In this document: positions 46,219-56,242 of the stretch, in pieces
How the letters are laid out: the number at the start of each line of letters is the position of its first letter
Numbering within the stretch: the stretch's first letter is position 1
Assembly: GCF_019297855.1 (NCBI RefSeq)
Contig: NZ_CP079194.1
Location: forward strand, 1,475,501 to 1,539,500
Direction of reading: 5' to 3'
Source of the DNA: Gymnodinialimonas ceratoperidinii
Lineage (GTDB): Bacteria > Pseudomonadota > Alphaproteobacteria > Rhodobacterales > Rhodobacteraceae
DNA: 64,000 nucleotides
The notes under the pieces: model-generated
Told to the model about the DNA's origin: nothing
The model's database searches: none
Seen by the model: only the letters and a program-made list of their open reading frames with translations
Program-made: the position numbers and the translations under genes

Positions 46219-46830
46219 ATGGCACGTACCCAAGGCTCTCACGCAGGCACCACCGGCCCCAAAGTCCGCGAGGTTGCGTTGCGCCTCTTCGCGCAGCACG
46301 GGTTCGCGGCCGTCTCGATGCGCCAGATCGCCCGCGAAGTCGGCGTGCAGGCGGGCGCCCTCTACCTCTATACGCCCGACAAGCAGGCGCTGCTGTTCGA
46401 ACTGATGCGCGGCCACATGGAGGAGCTTCTGGCGGCCTGGACGCCGCCCGGCGGCGGCCCGATGGCGCAGCTGGAGGATTTCGCGCGCCATCACATCCGC
46501 TTTCACCTCGATAGGCCGGACCTTGTGTTCATCGCCTACATGGAGCTGCGCAACCTCTCACCCGAGAATTTCGCGGTGATCGAGGGCCTGCGCGGTGCGT
46601 ATGAGGCAAGGTTGGAAAATATCCTGCGCGCCGGCATGGCCGAGGGCGTCTTCGACGTGGCGGACCTGCGGCTGGCGACGATGGGGCTGATCTCGATGCT
46701 GACGGGAGTGACCACGTGGTTTCGCGACGACGGACGTCTGACGCGCGCTGATGTGGAGGCGATTTACTGGGACATGGTGCGCCGTGCGGTGAGCGCCGAG
46801 GGCGCGGGCGCGCCGGCTCGGGCCTCCTGA
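46219..46830 (+). CDS. TetR-family regulator
   Basis: 203 residues. N-terminal HTH (KVREVALRLFAQHGFAAVSMRQIAREVGVQAGALYLYTPDKQALLFELM) and a C-terminal ligand domain of the type found in AcrR/fatty-acid-responsive members. It converges on a fatty acid desaturase gene, so a lipid ligand is possible. The palindrome upstream is its likely site. Confidence 0.92.
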   Translation: MARTQGSHAGTTGPKVREVALRLFAQHGFAAVSMRQIAREVGVQAGALYLYTPDKQALLFELMRGHMEELLAAWTPPGGGPMAQLEDFARHHIRFHLDRPDLVFIAYMELRNLSPENFAVIEGLRGAYEARLENILRAGMAEGVFDVADLRLATMGLISMLTGVTTWFRDDGRLTRADVEAIYWDMVRRAVSAEGAGAPARAS

Positions 46831-46884
46831 CGGAAGCCTCTCGCCGACCCGCGTTGCCACGGTATGGGCGGCACCGAAGGCTTG

Positions 46885-47931
46885 CTACTCCGCCGGGATC
46901 GCGGAGGAGGGCGCGCGTTGGGTCTTGGGGAAGGGCACCAGCCGCTCCTGATCCTCGTCCCAGAGCTTCAGCGTGAAAGAGCGGAACGCCTCGACCCAAC
47001 CGATGGTCTGCACCTCGTAGCGCTCGCGGAGCGCTTGGTGACACACGCGCAGACGGTAGCTCGGGATATTGGCGTTGAAGTGGTGAATATCGTGGTAGGT
47101 GATGTTGGCGACCGCCAGATCGAACCACCAGCCGAGATCGAGCGCGGAGGAGCCCTGCAGCGCGGCGCGGGCGGGGTTGAGATCGGGTTTGCGATCCCAC
47201 CATGTATCCTCGAAATTATGCTGCAGATAGACGAGGAAGACCCCGATGCAGCCGGCGGTGAAGACGGTGCCCGCATAGATGTAAAGCGCGGGCGGGCCTG
47301 CGATGAACCACAGGATCGCGACCCATCCGATCAGCGCCAGGTTGTGCAGGATCACCTGAACCGGCGCGATGCGCGCGGTGTTCTTCGGCCAGCGGTAAGC
47401 CAACGCGTAGGTGAAGACGCCGCCGAGGGGGATCATCAGGAAAGGGTTGCGGTAGAGCCGGTACCAAAGCCGCGTCCAGAAACTCGCGGCCTCCCATTCG
47501 CGGAGCGTCATGGTGAAAATTTCGGTCGTATCGCGCTCTTCCAGATTACCGAGGTGGCTGTGATGGGCGTTGTGGTTGTGCTGCATCACGGCGAAGGGCG
47601 TTAACGTGAACACGCTCAAGGCGTGGCCCGCGATGGCGTTCAACCGTGCTGTGGTAAACAAAGAGTTGTGGCCCATATCGTGTTGCAACACGTAGAGCCG
47701 GACCCCTGCGAAGGCGTTGATCACGATGAGAGGGACCACCAGCCAAGGCGATGGCCAGGCGAGGATGGCAAGGGTTAACGTGATGAGGTAGACCGCAAGC
47801 GTGGCGAAATAGCTGAGCGCGGCCAGACGGTTATCGCGCTTCGTCCAATCGCGGGTAAAGCGACGAATCTCTCGCTCTGCCTCCTGCCGGTAGGTTGGGG
47901 TGATCTCGGGAAGGGACGATGTGGTGTGCAT
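46885..47931 (-). CDS. Membrane fatty acid desaturase
   Basis: 348 residues with four membrane helices and the three His boxes of di-iron desaturases: HDMGH, HNHNAHH and HDIHH (the last near HFNANIPSYRL). It introduces double bonds in acyl lipids or a related substrate at the membrane. An AT-rich inverted repeat TGAAT-TT-ATTCA (47967-47978) lies 35 bases upstream and may be an operator. Confidence 0.9.
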   Translation of the reverse strand: MHTTSSLPEITPTYRQEAEREIRRFTRDWTKRDNRLAALSYFATLAVYLITLTLAILAWPSPWLVVPLIVINAFAGVRLYVLQHDMGHNSLFTTARLNAIAGHALSVFTLTPFAVMQHNHNAHHSHLGNLEERDTTEIFTMTLREWEAASFWTRLWYRLYRNPFLMIPLGGVFTYALAYRWPKNTARIAPVQVILHNLALIGWVAILWFIAGPPALYIYAGTVFTAGCIGVFLVYLQHNFEDTWWDRKPDLNPARAALQGSSALDLGWWFDLAVANITYHDIHHFNANIPSYRLRVCHQALRERYEVQTIGWVEAFRSFTLKLWDEDQERLVPFPKTQRAPSSAIPAE

Positions 47932-48241
47932 GGGTCCGGTCCAGGTCTCGAAGGGTCTGCGTGAATTGAATTTATTCAGTTATTTAATCAACACGGGCGC
48001 TGCGAGAAGGTTTCTTAACCCACCGCTTTTTATACAAATATGCTCGGTGCAAGCCGTTTCAAACTGTCATGGTTAAGGGTTTCTCGCAACTCTCGCGCGA
48101 TCCCTCCGCCGCCTGCGCAGATTCCGGCCTAGCTCCGGCGGCGCGGCGCGATGAAGTCGAAACGGCCGCCGCGAGGGTCTCGCGACGGCCGTTTGCAGTC
48201 ATGCGTTAACCGTTCCTCAACCCGGTGCCGGGTAAAAGACC
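47932..48241. other. 310-bp intergenic region
   Basis: Holds the desaturase promoter side with an AT-rich dyad (47967-47978) and a hairpin at 48160-48194 downstream of glyA. No gene is seen. Confidence 0.6.
48160..48194 (-). terminator. Hairpin downstream of glyA
   Basis: AAACGGCCG (48160-48168) and CGGCCGTTT (48186-48194) pair, with a second inner GCGAG/CTCGC stem. The T-tract is weak on the glyA strand, but position and strength suggest a terminator. Confidence 0.6.
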
Positions 48242-49537
48242 TCAGAGGTTCGGGTAGATCGGGAAGCGGTCGCAGAGCGCCTGCACTTCGCCGCGAACCT
48301 TCTCCTCGACCGCCTCGTTTCCGTCCTCGCCGTTGGCTGCAAGGCCGTCGACGACCTCGACGATCCAGTCGGCGATCTGGCGGAACTCGGCCTCACCGAA
48401 GCCGCGCGTGGTGCCGGCGGGGGAGCCGAGGCGCAGACCGGAGGTGACCATCGGCTTCTCGGTGTCAAACGGGATGCCGTTCTTGTTGCAGGTGATATGC
48501 GCGCGACCGAGCGCCTTCTCGGTGGCGTTGCCCTTCACGCCCTTGGCGCGCAGGTCGACCAGCATCAGGTGCGTGTCGGTGCCGCCGGTGACGATGTCGA
48601 GCCCGCCTTCGATCAGCTGTGCGGCAAGGGCTTGAGCGTTCGCGATGACCTGGGCCTGGTAGTCCTTGAACTCGGGGCGCAGCGCCTCGCCGAAGGCCAC
48701 GGCCTTGCCGGCGATCACATGCATCAGCGGTCCGCCCTGGATGCCGGGGAAGATCGCGGAGTTGACCTTCTTGGCGATCGCCTCGTCGTTGGTGACGATC
48801 ATGCCGCCGCGCGGACCGCGCAGGGTCTTGTGGGTGGTCGTCGTGGCGACATGGGCGTGGGGGAAGGGGGAGGGGTAGTGGCCCGAGGCCACGAGACCCG
48901 CGAAGTGCGCCATGTCGACCAGCAGGTAGGCCCCGACCTTGTCGGCAATCTCGCGCATCCGCTTGAAGTCGATGACGCGCGGAATGGCGGAGCCGCCGGC
49001 GATGATCATCTTCGGCTTGTGCTCTTCGGCGAGGGTCGCGATCTGGTCGTAATCGATGTCCAGCGTATCCTCGCGCACGCCATATTGCACGGCGTTGAAC
49101 CATTTGCCCGACTGGTTGGGTCGCGCGCCGTGGGTCAGGTGACCGCCCGCGTCGAGGCTCATGCCGAGGATCGTGTCGCCGGGCTGCAGCAGCGCCGTGA
49201 AGACACCTTGGTTGGCCTGCGAACCGGAGTTGGGCTGCACGTTGGCAAATTCACAACCAAACAGCTGCTTGGCCCGGTCGATCGCCAGTTCCTCAGCGAT
49301 ATCAACGTACTGGCAACCGCCATAGTAGCGGCGTCCGGGGTAGCCCTCGGCATACTTGTTGGTCATCACACCGCCCTGGGCTTCCATCACCGCGGCCGAG
49401 ACGATGTTCTCGGAGGCGATCAGCTCGATCTCGTCGCGCTGGCGACCCAGTTCCTTGCGGGTTGCGGCGAAGATCTCGGGGTCACGGGACTCGAGGCTTT
49501 CGGTGAAAAAGCCCGCGTCGGTGTGGGAGGCGGTCAT
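48242..49537 (-). CDS. glyA: Serine hydroxymethyltransferase
   Basis: 431 residues from the ATG at 49537 (AGGAG upstream). PLP enzyme with [25 protein letters not shown] and the PLP-binding Lys in [14 protein letters not shown]. It interconverts serine and glycine with tetrahydrofolate. The upstream extension in the same frame is not supported. Divergent from nadK. Confidence 0.97.
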   Translation of the reverse strand: MTASHTDAGFFTESLESRDPEIFAATRKELGRQRDEIELIASENIVSAAVMEAQGGVMTNKYAEGYPGRRYYGGCQYVDIAEELAIDRAKQLFGCEFANVQPNSGSQANQGVFTALLQPGDTILGMSLDAGGHLTHGARPNQSGKWFNAVQYGVREDTLDIDYDQIATLAEEHKPKMIIAGGSAIPRVIDFKRMREIADKVGAYLLVDMAHFAGLVASGHYPSPFPHAHVATTTTHKTLRGPRGGMIVTNDEAIAKKVNSAIFPGIQGGPLMHVIAGKAVAFGEALRPEFKDYQAQVIANAQALAAQLIEGGLDIVTGGTDTHLMLVDLRAKGVKGNATEKALGRAHITCNKNGIPFDTEKPMVTSGLRLGSPAGTTRGFGEAEFRQIADWIVEVVDGLAANGEDGNEAVEEKVRGEVQALCDRFPIYPNL

Positions 49538-49729
49538 GGCGGAAGCTCCTGCATGGCAGTGGATGTCTCGCAGCGATGTATTGGAGTTCCGCAAGTCGGG
49601 AAAGCCCGGATTGCGGCGCTCAACCGTGGAATTGCGGCATTTCAGGCGCCAATGGGTGCGGGATGAGGATTGTGTTTCCTATAGGCGCGCGCGATGGTCG
49701 GGAAAAATCACCGAAGGAAAGGGGTGTCG

Positions 49730-50497
49730 ATGCCCTCTGCGCGCAACATTGCGTTCTTGGCGTCCGAGACGCCCCTGGCTCAGACAGCGAAGGTCGCGCT
49801 GGCTGATCGCTACGGGGATTATCCGCCGGAAGAGGCCGATGTGATCGTCGCCCTCGGCGGTGACGGCTTCATGTTGTCGACCCTGCACGAGACCCAGTCC
49901 CTGCCCGCGCCGGTTTACGGGATGAACCGCGGCACGGTCGGCTTCCTGATGAACAGCTATTCGGACGAGCATCTGATCGCGCGCCTTGAAGAGGCGGAAG
50001 AGGCGGTCATCAACCCGCTGCACATGCGCGCGGAATGCGTCGACGGGACGGTGGTTGAAGCGCTCGCGATCAACGAGGTGAGCCTGTTGCGGGAAGGACC
50101 GCAGGCCGCGAAGCTGCGCATCATCGTGGATGGCAAGCTGCGGATGGACGAATTGGTTTGCGACGGCGCTCTGCTGAGTACGCCGGCCGGATCGACCGCC
50201 TATAACTACTCGGCGCACGGGCCGATCCTGCCGATCGGATCGGAGGTTTTGGCGATCACGGCGGTGGCGGCCTTCCGACCCCGACGCTGGCGCGGCGCGT
50301 TGCTGCCGAAGTCGGCCGTGGTGCGGATCGAAGTGGTCGAGGCGGCAAAGCGCCCGGTGATGGCGGACGCGGACAGCCGCTCGGTCAAGAGCGTTTCCGC
50401 AGTGGAGATCAGGTCCGAGCCGGCAGTGGAACATCGCATCCTGTTCGACCCCGGACACGGATTGGAAGAGAGGCTCTTGAGGGAACAGTTTCAGTAA
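49730..50497 (+). CDS. nadK: NAD kinase
   Basis: 255 residues from the ATG at 49730 (GAAAGGGG upstream). Motifs [22 protein letters not shown] and [17 protein letters not shown] identify ATP-NAD kinase, which makes NADP. The next gene, NADP malic enzyme, uses its product; the link may be only positional. Confidence 0.95.
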   Translation: MPSARNIAFLASETPLAQTAKVALADRYGDYPPEEADVIVALGGDGFMLSTLHETQSLPAPVYGMNRGTVGFLMNSYSDEHLIARLEEAEEAVINPLHMRAECVDGTVVEALAINEVSLLREGPQAAKLRIIVDGKLRMDELVCDGALLSTPAGSTAYNYSAHGPILPIGSEVLAITAVAAFRPRRWRGALLPKSAVVRIEVVEAAKRPVMADADSRSVKSVSAVEIRSEPAVEHRILFDPGHGLEERLLREQFQ

Positions 50498-50562
50498 ACG
50501 GAGCAATCAGACCCGGCGCGCAGGTGTCGCAGTGCCAAGGTCTCACGTCGCTGCTAGAAACT

Positions 50563-50576
50563 GTTTAACGTTAAAC
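50563..50576 (+). promoter_or_regulatory. Perfect palindrome upstream of maeB
   Basis: GTTTAACGTTAAAC, a perfect 14-bp palindrome 20 bases before the maeB ATG and just upstream of GGGAGGGG. It is AT-rich in GC-rich surroundings. No regulator is recognised for this motif. Confidence 0.55.
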
Positions 50577-50596
50577 TATATCCTGGGAGGGGCGGC

Positions 50597-52873
50597 ATGA
50601 GCGACGAGAAAAAGGACGGCCTCAGAGAGGCGGCGCTGGCGTATCACGAGTATCCGCACCCCGGTAAGCTGGAAATCCGCGCCACCAAGCCTCTGGCTAA
50701 CGGTCGCGATTTGGCGCGCGCCTACAGCCCCGGCGTGGCCGAGGCGAGCCTTGAGATCAAGGCTGATCCTGCGAACGCCGCCCGTTACACCGCGCGCGGA
50801 AACCTTGTTGCTGTCGTCTCGAACGGGACGGCGGTGCTGGGGTTGGGCGACATCGGTGCGCTGGCCTCAAAGCCGGTGATGGAAGGCAAGGCGGTTCTGT
50901 TCAAGAAGTTTGCCAACATCGATTGCTTCGATATCGAGGTGAACGAATCCGATCCCGAGAAGCTCGCCGATATCGTTTGTGCGCTGGAGCCGACCTTCGG
51001 TGCGATCAATCTCGAAGACATCAAGGCGCCGGATTGTTTCATCGTTGAACAATTGTGCCGAGAGCGGATGGGCATCCCGGTTTTCCATGACGATCAACAC
51101 GGCACGGCCATCGTCGTGGGAGCTGCGGCAACGAATGCCATGCGGGTCACGGGGAAGTCGTTCGAGGACATCAAGGTCGTCTCGACCGGCGGTGGCGCGG
51201 CGGGGATCGCCTGCCTCAACATGCTGCTGAAGCTGGGCGTGCGGCGCGAGAACGTGTTCCTCTGCGACATCGACGGGCTGGTCCATGTGGGGCGCGGCAA
51301 CTCGACCCCGCAGAAGGATGCGTTCGCTCAAGGGAGCGAGCCCAAGGATCTGGGCGACGTGATCCACGACGCCGACCTCTTCCTTGGCCTGTCCGGTCCG
51401 GGTGTCCTCACCGCTGAGATGGTGTCGAAAATGGCGCCCGCGCCGATCATCTTCGCCTTGGCCAATCCCACGCCCGAGATCCTGCCGGAGGTCGCGCGCG
51501 AGGTTGCGCCGGATGCGATCATTGCCACGGGTCGCAGCGATTTTCCCAATCAGGTCAACAACGTACTCTGCTTTCCCTTCATCTTCCGAGGCGCGCTAGA
51601 TGTGGGCGCGACCGAGATCAACGACGCGATGAAGATCGCCTGCATCGAGGGCATCGCCGCCATGGCGCGCGCGACCACCAGCGCCGAGGCGGCGGCGGCC
51701 TATCAGGGCGAGCAGCTGACCTTCGGACCCGATTACCTGATCCCGAAACCCTTCGATCCGCGCCTTTCTTCCGTGGTGGCGAGCGCGGTGGCGGAGGCGG
51801 CAATGGCCTCGGGCGTGGCGACGCGACCAATCGACGATCTGGACGCTTACCGCGCGAAGCTCAACCAGTCGGTCTTCAAGTCGGCCCTCGTCATGCGCCC
51901 GGTGTTCGAGGCGGCGGCGACGGGCAAGCGGCAGATCGTCTTCGCCGAGGGCGAGGACGAGCGCGTTCTGCGCGCGGCACAGGCGATGATCGAGGAATCG
52001 ACCGACATGCCGATCCTGATCGGCCGCCCCGAGGTGATCAACGCCCGGATCGAGCGGGCCGGTCTGGTCATTCGACCGGAGCGCGACTTCGAGCTGGTGA
52101 ACCCCGAAAACGACCCGCGCTACCGCGATTATTGGGAGACCTATCACAACATCATGGCGCGTCGCGGCGTCTCGCCCGATCTGGCGCGGGCCATCATGCG
52201 GACGAACACGACGGCCATCGGCGCGGTCATGGTGCATCGCGGAGAGGCTGACAGCCTGATCTGCGGCACCTTCGGACAGTACCTCTGGCACCTCAACTAC
52301 GTGTCGCAAATCCTTGGCACCGACATTCATAAACCGGTCGGGGCGCTGAGCCTTGTGATCCTTGAGGACGGGCCGTTGTTCATCGCGGACTCGCAAGTGC
52401 ATCCGGTGCCCACGCCGGCCCAGATCGCCGAATCCACCATCGGCTGCGCGCGCCACATCCGGCGCTTCGGGATCGAGCCGAAAATCGCGCTCTGCTCGGG
52501 CAGCCAATTCGGCAACCTCGACAGCAATTCGGGTCGCGTGATGCGCGAGGCGCTGTCGATCCTCGACAGCGAGCCGCGGGACTTCATCTACGAGGGCGAG
52601 ATGCATGTCGACAGCGCGTTGAGCGCCGAGCTGCGGGCGCGGGTCTTCCCGAACTGCCGTCTGGAAGGCGCGGCGAATGCGCTGATCTTCGTCTCGACCG
52701 ACGCCGCCGGTGCGACGCGTAACATCCTGAAAGCCAAGGCAAACGGGTTGGAGGTCGGGCCAATCCTGATGGGGATGGGCAACAAGGCGCATATCGTGAC
52801 GCCCTCCATCACGGCGCGCGGCCTGCTGAACATCTCGGCCTTGGCGGGCACCCCGGTGAGCCATTACGGCTAG
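50597..52873 (+). CDS. maeB: NADP-dependent malic enzyme with phosphotransacetylase-like domain
   Basis: 758 residues. N-terminal malic enzyme (about 1-420; [58 protein letters not shown]) and C-terminal phosphate acetyltransferase-type domain (about 430-750), the standard fused MaeB of proteobacteria. It decarboxylates malate to pyruvate; the C-terminal domain is regulatory (acetyl-CoA). Strong ribosome site. Confidence 0.96.
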   Translation: MSDEKKDGLREAALAYHEYPHPGKLEIRATKPLANGRDLARAYSPGVAEASLEIKADPANAARYTARGNLVAVVSNGTAVLGLGDIGALASKPVMEGKAVLFKKFANIDCFDIEVNESDPEKLADIVCALEPTFGAINLEDIKAPDCFIVEQLCRERMGIPVFHDDQHGTAIVVGAAATNAMRVTGKSFEDIKVVSTGGGAAGIACLNMLLKLGVRRENVFLCDIDGLVHVGRGNSTPQKDAFAQGSEPKDLGDVIHDADLFLGLSGPGVLTAEMVSKMAPAPIIFALANPTPEILPEVAREVAPDAIIATGRSDFPNQVNNVLCFPFIFRGALDVGATEINDAMKIACIEGIAAMARATTSAEAAAAYQGEQLTFGPDYLIPKPFDPRLSSVVASAVAEAAMASGVATRPIDDLDAYRAKLNQSVFKSALVMRPVFEAAATGKRQIVFAEGEDERVLRAAQAMIEESTDMPILIGRPEVINARIERAGLVIRPERDFELVNPENDPRYRDYWETYHNIMARRGVSPDLARAIMRTNTTAIGAVMVHRGEADSLICGTFGQYLWHLNYVSQILGTDIHKPVGALSLVILEDGPLFIADSQVHPVPTPAQIAESTIGCARHIRRFGIEPKIALCSGSQFGNLDSNSGRVMREALSILDSEPRDFIYEGEMHVDSALSAELRARVFPNCRLEGAANALIFVSTDAAGATRNILKAKANGLEVGPILMGMGNKAHIVTPSITARGLLNISALAGTPVSHYG

Positions 52874-52934
52874 GGGGCGATGGGCATGGAGACTGCCGGG
52901 ATCAAGAAGCGTCTTATCACACGCCCAGTGACCG

Positions 52935-54455
52935 ATGGCTGAGGGCCGGCCTCCGATCCCGTCGGAGGAGCGCCGCGCCGCGGAGCAGCGCTCGTCTGAG
53001 GCGTTGCAGCGTCTGTCTCACGATATCCGATCTGCCATGTCCGACGTTCTGGGCGGGATCAGGCTGGTGGATACGGCCCGGCTCGACCCGCAAACCCAAA
53101 CCCAGATCGACCGTGTGCGCGCGGCGTCAGACACGCTGGCGGCGCTGGTGGATGACGCCCTCATGGTGGCTTCCGGAGAGACCCAGATCAGGGCGCAGCA
53201 TTTCGATGTGGACGTGGACCTGTGGCTGCGTGCGCTGGAGGGCCGATGGGCCGGGCGTGCGGCAGAGCGGGGGAGCCGCTTCGTGCTGGATCGACAGGGT
53301 GCGCTGCCGAAAAGGCTGCTTGTCTCGCCGATCGAACTGGCGCGGGTCGTGGGAAACCTCGTCGGAAACGCGCTGATCCATGCGGGCGGCGGTGATGTGG
53401 CGATCGAGGTGAGCTGCGAGCGGTCCCGCGGGTTCTGGATCTGCATCAAGGATCAGGGTTCGGGCTTCCCCGAGCATGTCCTGCAGGCCGACGACGGCCT
53501 CGTCCCGAGCGACAGGGGGAGCGGCTTGGGCCTGTCGATCGCGCGGGAGTTGAGCGCCGGCATGCCCGCAAACCTATGGCTCCGCAACGAGCCCGATACC
53601 GGCCACGGTTGCGCCTGTCTGCTGATCCCCAAGGAGAAAGTCGTCTGGACGGTGGAGGCCAAGCCCGACGCTGTGATCCCGGACCTGTCCGATCTGCGCA
53701 TTCTGATGGCGGAGGACAATCTGACGAACCAGACGATCCTGCGGCAGATGCTGGAAGGGATGGGCGCGCAGACGGTTATCGTCGCCGATGGTCAGGCCGC
53801 GATGGGCGCGCTCGGGCGCGAGCGGTTCGACATCGCGTTGCTCGATATCGAGATGCCGCGCATGTCCGGGCTCGAGGTGATGGAACAGGTGCGCGCAGCG
53901 TCGGGAGAGCTCGCGACGATGCCGCTGGTCGCCGTCACGGCCTATGTTCTGCGCGACAACCGCGAGGCGATCTACGCAGCGGGCGCCGATGGGATCATCG
54001 GCAAGCCTATTGCGTCGCCCGCCGAATTCGGGCGCGCGATCCTGCGCTACGTGGGTCGCGCCACCGGCGAGACGATCCCGACGGACGTGCTGAGCGGGGG
54101 CGGATTGGAGCCGAAGATGGACATCGGCCGCCTCGACCGTTTGCTGGAGGCCGCGGGCGCGGAGGGAAGCGTCGAGTTGCTGGCGCGCATGACCGAGGAT
54201 CTGCAAGCCGTGGGCCATGCGCTCGGCATTGGTGTGGCCGCAGCCGACGCCGAGGAGGTGCGGGCGCAGACCCATATCCTGATCGCGATTTCCGGTGCCG
54301 CGGGGGCCGAGCGTCTGTGCCAGTTTGCCGAGGTCCTCAACATCGCGGCGAAGCGGTCGAACCTTGACCAGATGCCGCTGATCCACGGACATTTGCAGGC
54401 CGATCTGGACGACCTGATCACCGTCATCCGCGCCCGCCACGCGAGCCTGTCATAG
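52935..54455 (+). CDS. Soluble hybrid histidine kinase (kinase-receiver-Hpt-like)
   Basis: 506 residues with no membrane helix or recognisable sensor domain. Phospho-acceptor region QRLSHDIRSAMSDV (His29), ATPase (NLVGNALIHAGG, DQGSGFP, GSGLGLSIAR), receiver (about 255-375; LLDIEMPRMSG with Asp near 303) and a C-terminal helical Hpt-like domain (AQTHILIAISGAAGAE). A complete phosphorelay in one soluble protein. It starts 61 bases after maeB; a 20-codon frame (52880-52942) overlaps its start. Confidence 0.88.
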   Translation: MAEGRPPIPSEERRAAEQRSSEALQRLSHDIRSAMSDVLGGIRLVDTARLDPQTQTQIDRVRAASDTLAALVDDALMVASGETQIRAQHFDVDVDLWLRALEGRWAGRAAERGSRFVLDRQGALPKRLLVSPIELARVVGNLVGNALIHAGGGDVAIEVSCERSRGFWICIKDQGSGFPEHVLQADDGLVPSDRGSGLGLSIARELSAGMPANLWLRNEPDTGHGCACLLIPKEKVVWTVEAKPDAVIPDLSDLRILMAEDNLTNQTILRQMLEGMGAQTVIVADGQAAMGALGRERFDIALLDIEMPRMSGLEVMEQVRAASGELATMPLVAVTAYVLRDNREAIYAAGADGIIGKPIASPAEFGRAILRYVGRATGETIPTDVLSGGGLEPKMDIGRLDRLLEAAGAEGSVELLARMTEDLQAVGHALGIGVAAADAEEVRAQTHILIAISGAAGAERLCQFAEVLNIAAKRSNLDQMPLIHGHLQADLDDLITVIRARHASLS

Positions 54456-54523
54456 GAGCGCTTGCACTGGCGCGAGCAAGGCCGCACACTCCGGGATCAA
54501 CGACCCCCAAGGAGGCGCGCCAG

Positions 54524-54922
54524 ATGGCAGAGACGACCCTGACAGAACATGCCGCGCGTGTGCGCCTGAACGCCCATGCCCCTTATTCGAACTTCAAGGT
54601 CGGCTGCGCGATCCGCTCGGTCGAGGGGAACCTGCATGTCGGCTGCAATGTCGAGAATGTCGCCTATCCCGAGGGCACCTGCGCCGAAGCCGGGGCGATT
54701 GCCGCGATGATCGCGGCGGGAGACACGCGGATTGCCGAGATTGCCGTGATCGCCGACAGCCCCACTCCGGTGCCGCCCTGCGGTGGCTGCCGTCAGAAGC
54801 TTGCCGAATTTGCCGAGGCGGATGTGAACATCACCATGGCGACGACCGAGGGTGGCGCGCAGGAAACACAGGTTGGCGCACTGCTGCCGGGGCAGTTCTC
54901 GGCTGCCCATATGGCGAAATGA
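54524..54922 (+). CDS. cdd: Cytidine deaminase
   Basis: 132 residues. Zinc site in TCAEAGAI (Cys, catalytic Glu) and PPCGGCRQ. It deaminates cytidine and deoxycytidine. AAGGAGG is just upstream. First gene of a cdd-deoA-deoB-add-upp run spaced 9 bases or less, or overlapping. Confidence 0.95.
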   Translation: MAETTLTEHAARVRLNAHAPYSNFKVGCAIRSVEGNLHVGCNVENVAYPEGTCAEAGAIAAMIAAGDTRIAEIAVIADSPTPVPPCGGCRQKLAEFAEADVNITMATTEGGAQETQVGALLPGQFSAAHMAK

Positions 54923-54931
54923 GGGACCGCG

Positions 54932-56242
54932 ATGAGTGACGCCCGCAAGATCCTCACCAAGTTGCGAGAGGGCGAGCGCCTGTCGGAGGACGAGATTGCG
55001 TGGTTCGCGGCCGGGCTCTCGTCGGGCGCGGTGACTGACGCGCAGGCGGGCGCCTTTGCCATGGCGGTTTGCCAGAACGGTCTGGGAGACGAGGGGCGGG
55101 CGCATCTGACGCGGGCCATGTGCGCCTCGGGTCGGGTGCTGGAATGGCGGCTGGACGGGCCGGTGATCGACAAGCATTCCACGGGCGGCGTGGGCGACTG
55201 CGTCTCGCTGTTGCTGGCGCCCGCGCTGGCGGCTTGCGGGGCCTTCGTGCCGATGATTTCGGGGCGCGGGTTGGGCCACACCGGCGGGACCCTCGACAAG
55301 CTGGAAGCCATCCCCGGATACAATTGCGACGTGTCGCCCGATGACCTGCAGGAGATCGTGGCCGATGTGGGCTGCGCCATCGTGGGCGCAACGGCAGATA
55401 TCGCGCCAGCCGACAAGCGGCTCTACGCGGTGCGCGACGTGACCGGGACTGTCGCCTCGGTCGATCTGATCACGGCCTCGATCCTGTCGAAGAAACTCGC
55501 CGCCGGGTTGGAGGCATTGGTGCTGGACGTGAAGGTCGGCACTGGCGCGTTCATGGGCGCGGAAGCCGAGGCGGTGGGGCTGGCGCAGGCGCTGGTCGCG
55601 ACCGGGCAGGGCGCCGGCTGCATGACCTCGGCGCTGGTCTCGGACATGAACCAGCCACTGGCCCACAGCGCGGGCAACGCCTTGGAGATCATCGAGGTGA
55701 TGGAGGTTCTGACCGGTTCGGCCAGCGACAACGCCCTGACGCGGTTGACCGTCGCTTTGGGCGGAGAGGTCTTGGCGCTTGGCGGATTGGCGGCTGACGC
55801 AGCAGATGGCGAGGGGCGGATCAGGGGCGCGCTGACGGGCGGTGCCGCAGCGGACGTCTTCGGCGAGATGGTCGCCGAACTGGGCGGCCCGGTGGATTTC
55901 GTGGAGCGTTGGCCCGACCGGCTGCCGGCCGCGCCCGTCATGATGGACATTCACCCCGGCGAGGCCGGTCATGTCACCGCCATCGACACCCGCGCCTTGG
56001 GCGAGATCGTGGTGAGCCTTGGCGGCGGGCGGATGCGCGAGGACGACCGGATCGATCTGGCCGTCGGCCTGTCGACCATCGCGCGGCTCGGAGACCTCGT
56101 GGATCACGAAACCCCGCTGGCGCGCATCCATGCCGCCAACGAAGACGCCGGCCGTGCCGTGGCCGCCCGGCTGCGCCGCGCCTTTACCCTCTCGGAGAAG
56201 CCCATCGACACGCCCCCCCTCATCCATGAAAGGATCGCCTGA
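54932..56242 (+). CDS. deoA: Thymidine phosphorylase
   Basis: 436 residues. The family signature is clear: KHSTGGVGDCVSLLLAPALAACGAFVPMISGRGLGHTGGTLDKLEAIPGY and DVKVGTGAFM. It splits thymidine/deoxyuridine to base and deoxyribose 1-phosphate, which the next gene product isomerises. The stop abuts the deoB ATG. Confidence 0.96.
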   Translation: MSDARKILTKLREGERLSEDEIAWFAAGLSSGAVTDAQAGAFAMAVCQNGLGDEGRAHLTRAMCASGRVLEWRLDGPVIDKHSTGGVGDCVSLLLAPALAACGAFVPMISGRGLGHTGGTLDKLEAIPGYNCDVSPDDLQEIVADVGCAIVGATADIAPADKRLYAVRDVTGTVASVDLITASILSKKLAAGLEALVLDVKVGTGAFMGAEAEAVGLAQALVATGQGAGCMTSALVSDMNQPLAHSAGNALEIIEVMEVLTGSASDNALTRLTVALGGEVLALGGLAADAADGEGRIRGALTGGAAADVFGEMVAELGGPVDFVERWPDRLPAAPVMMDIHPGEAGHVTAIDTRALGEIVVSLGGGRMREDDRIDLAVGLSTIARLGDLVDHETPLARIHAANEDAGRAVAARLRRAFTLSEKPIDTPPLIHERIA

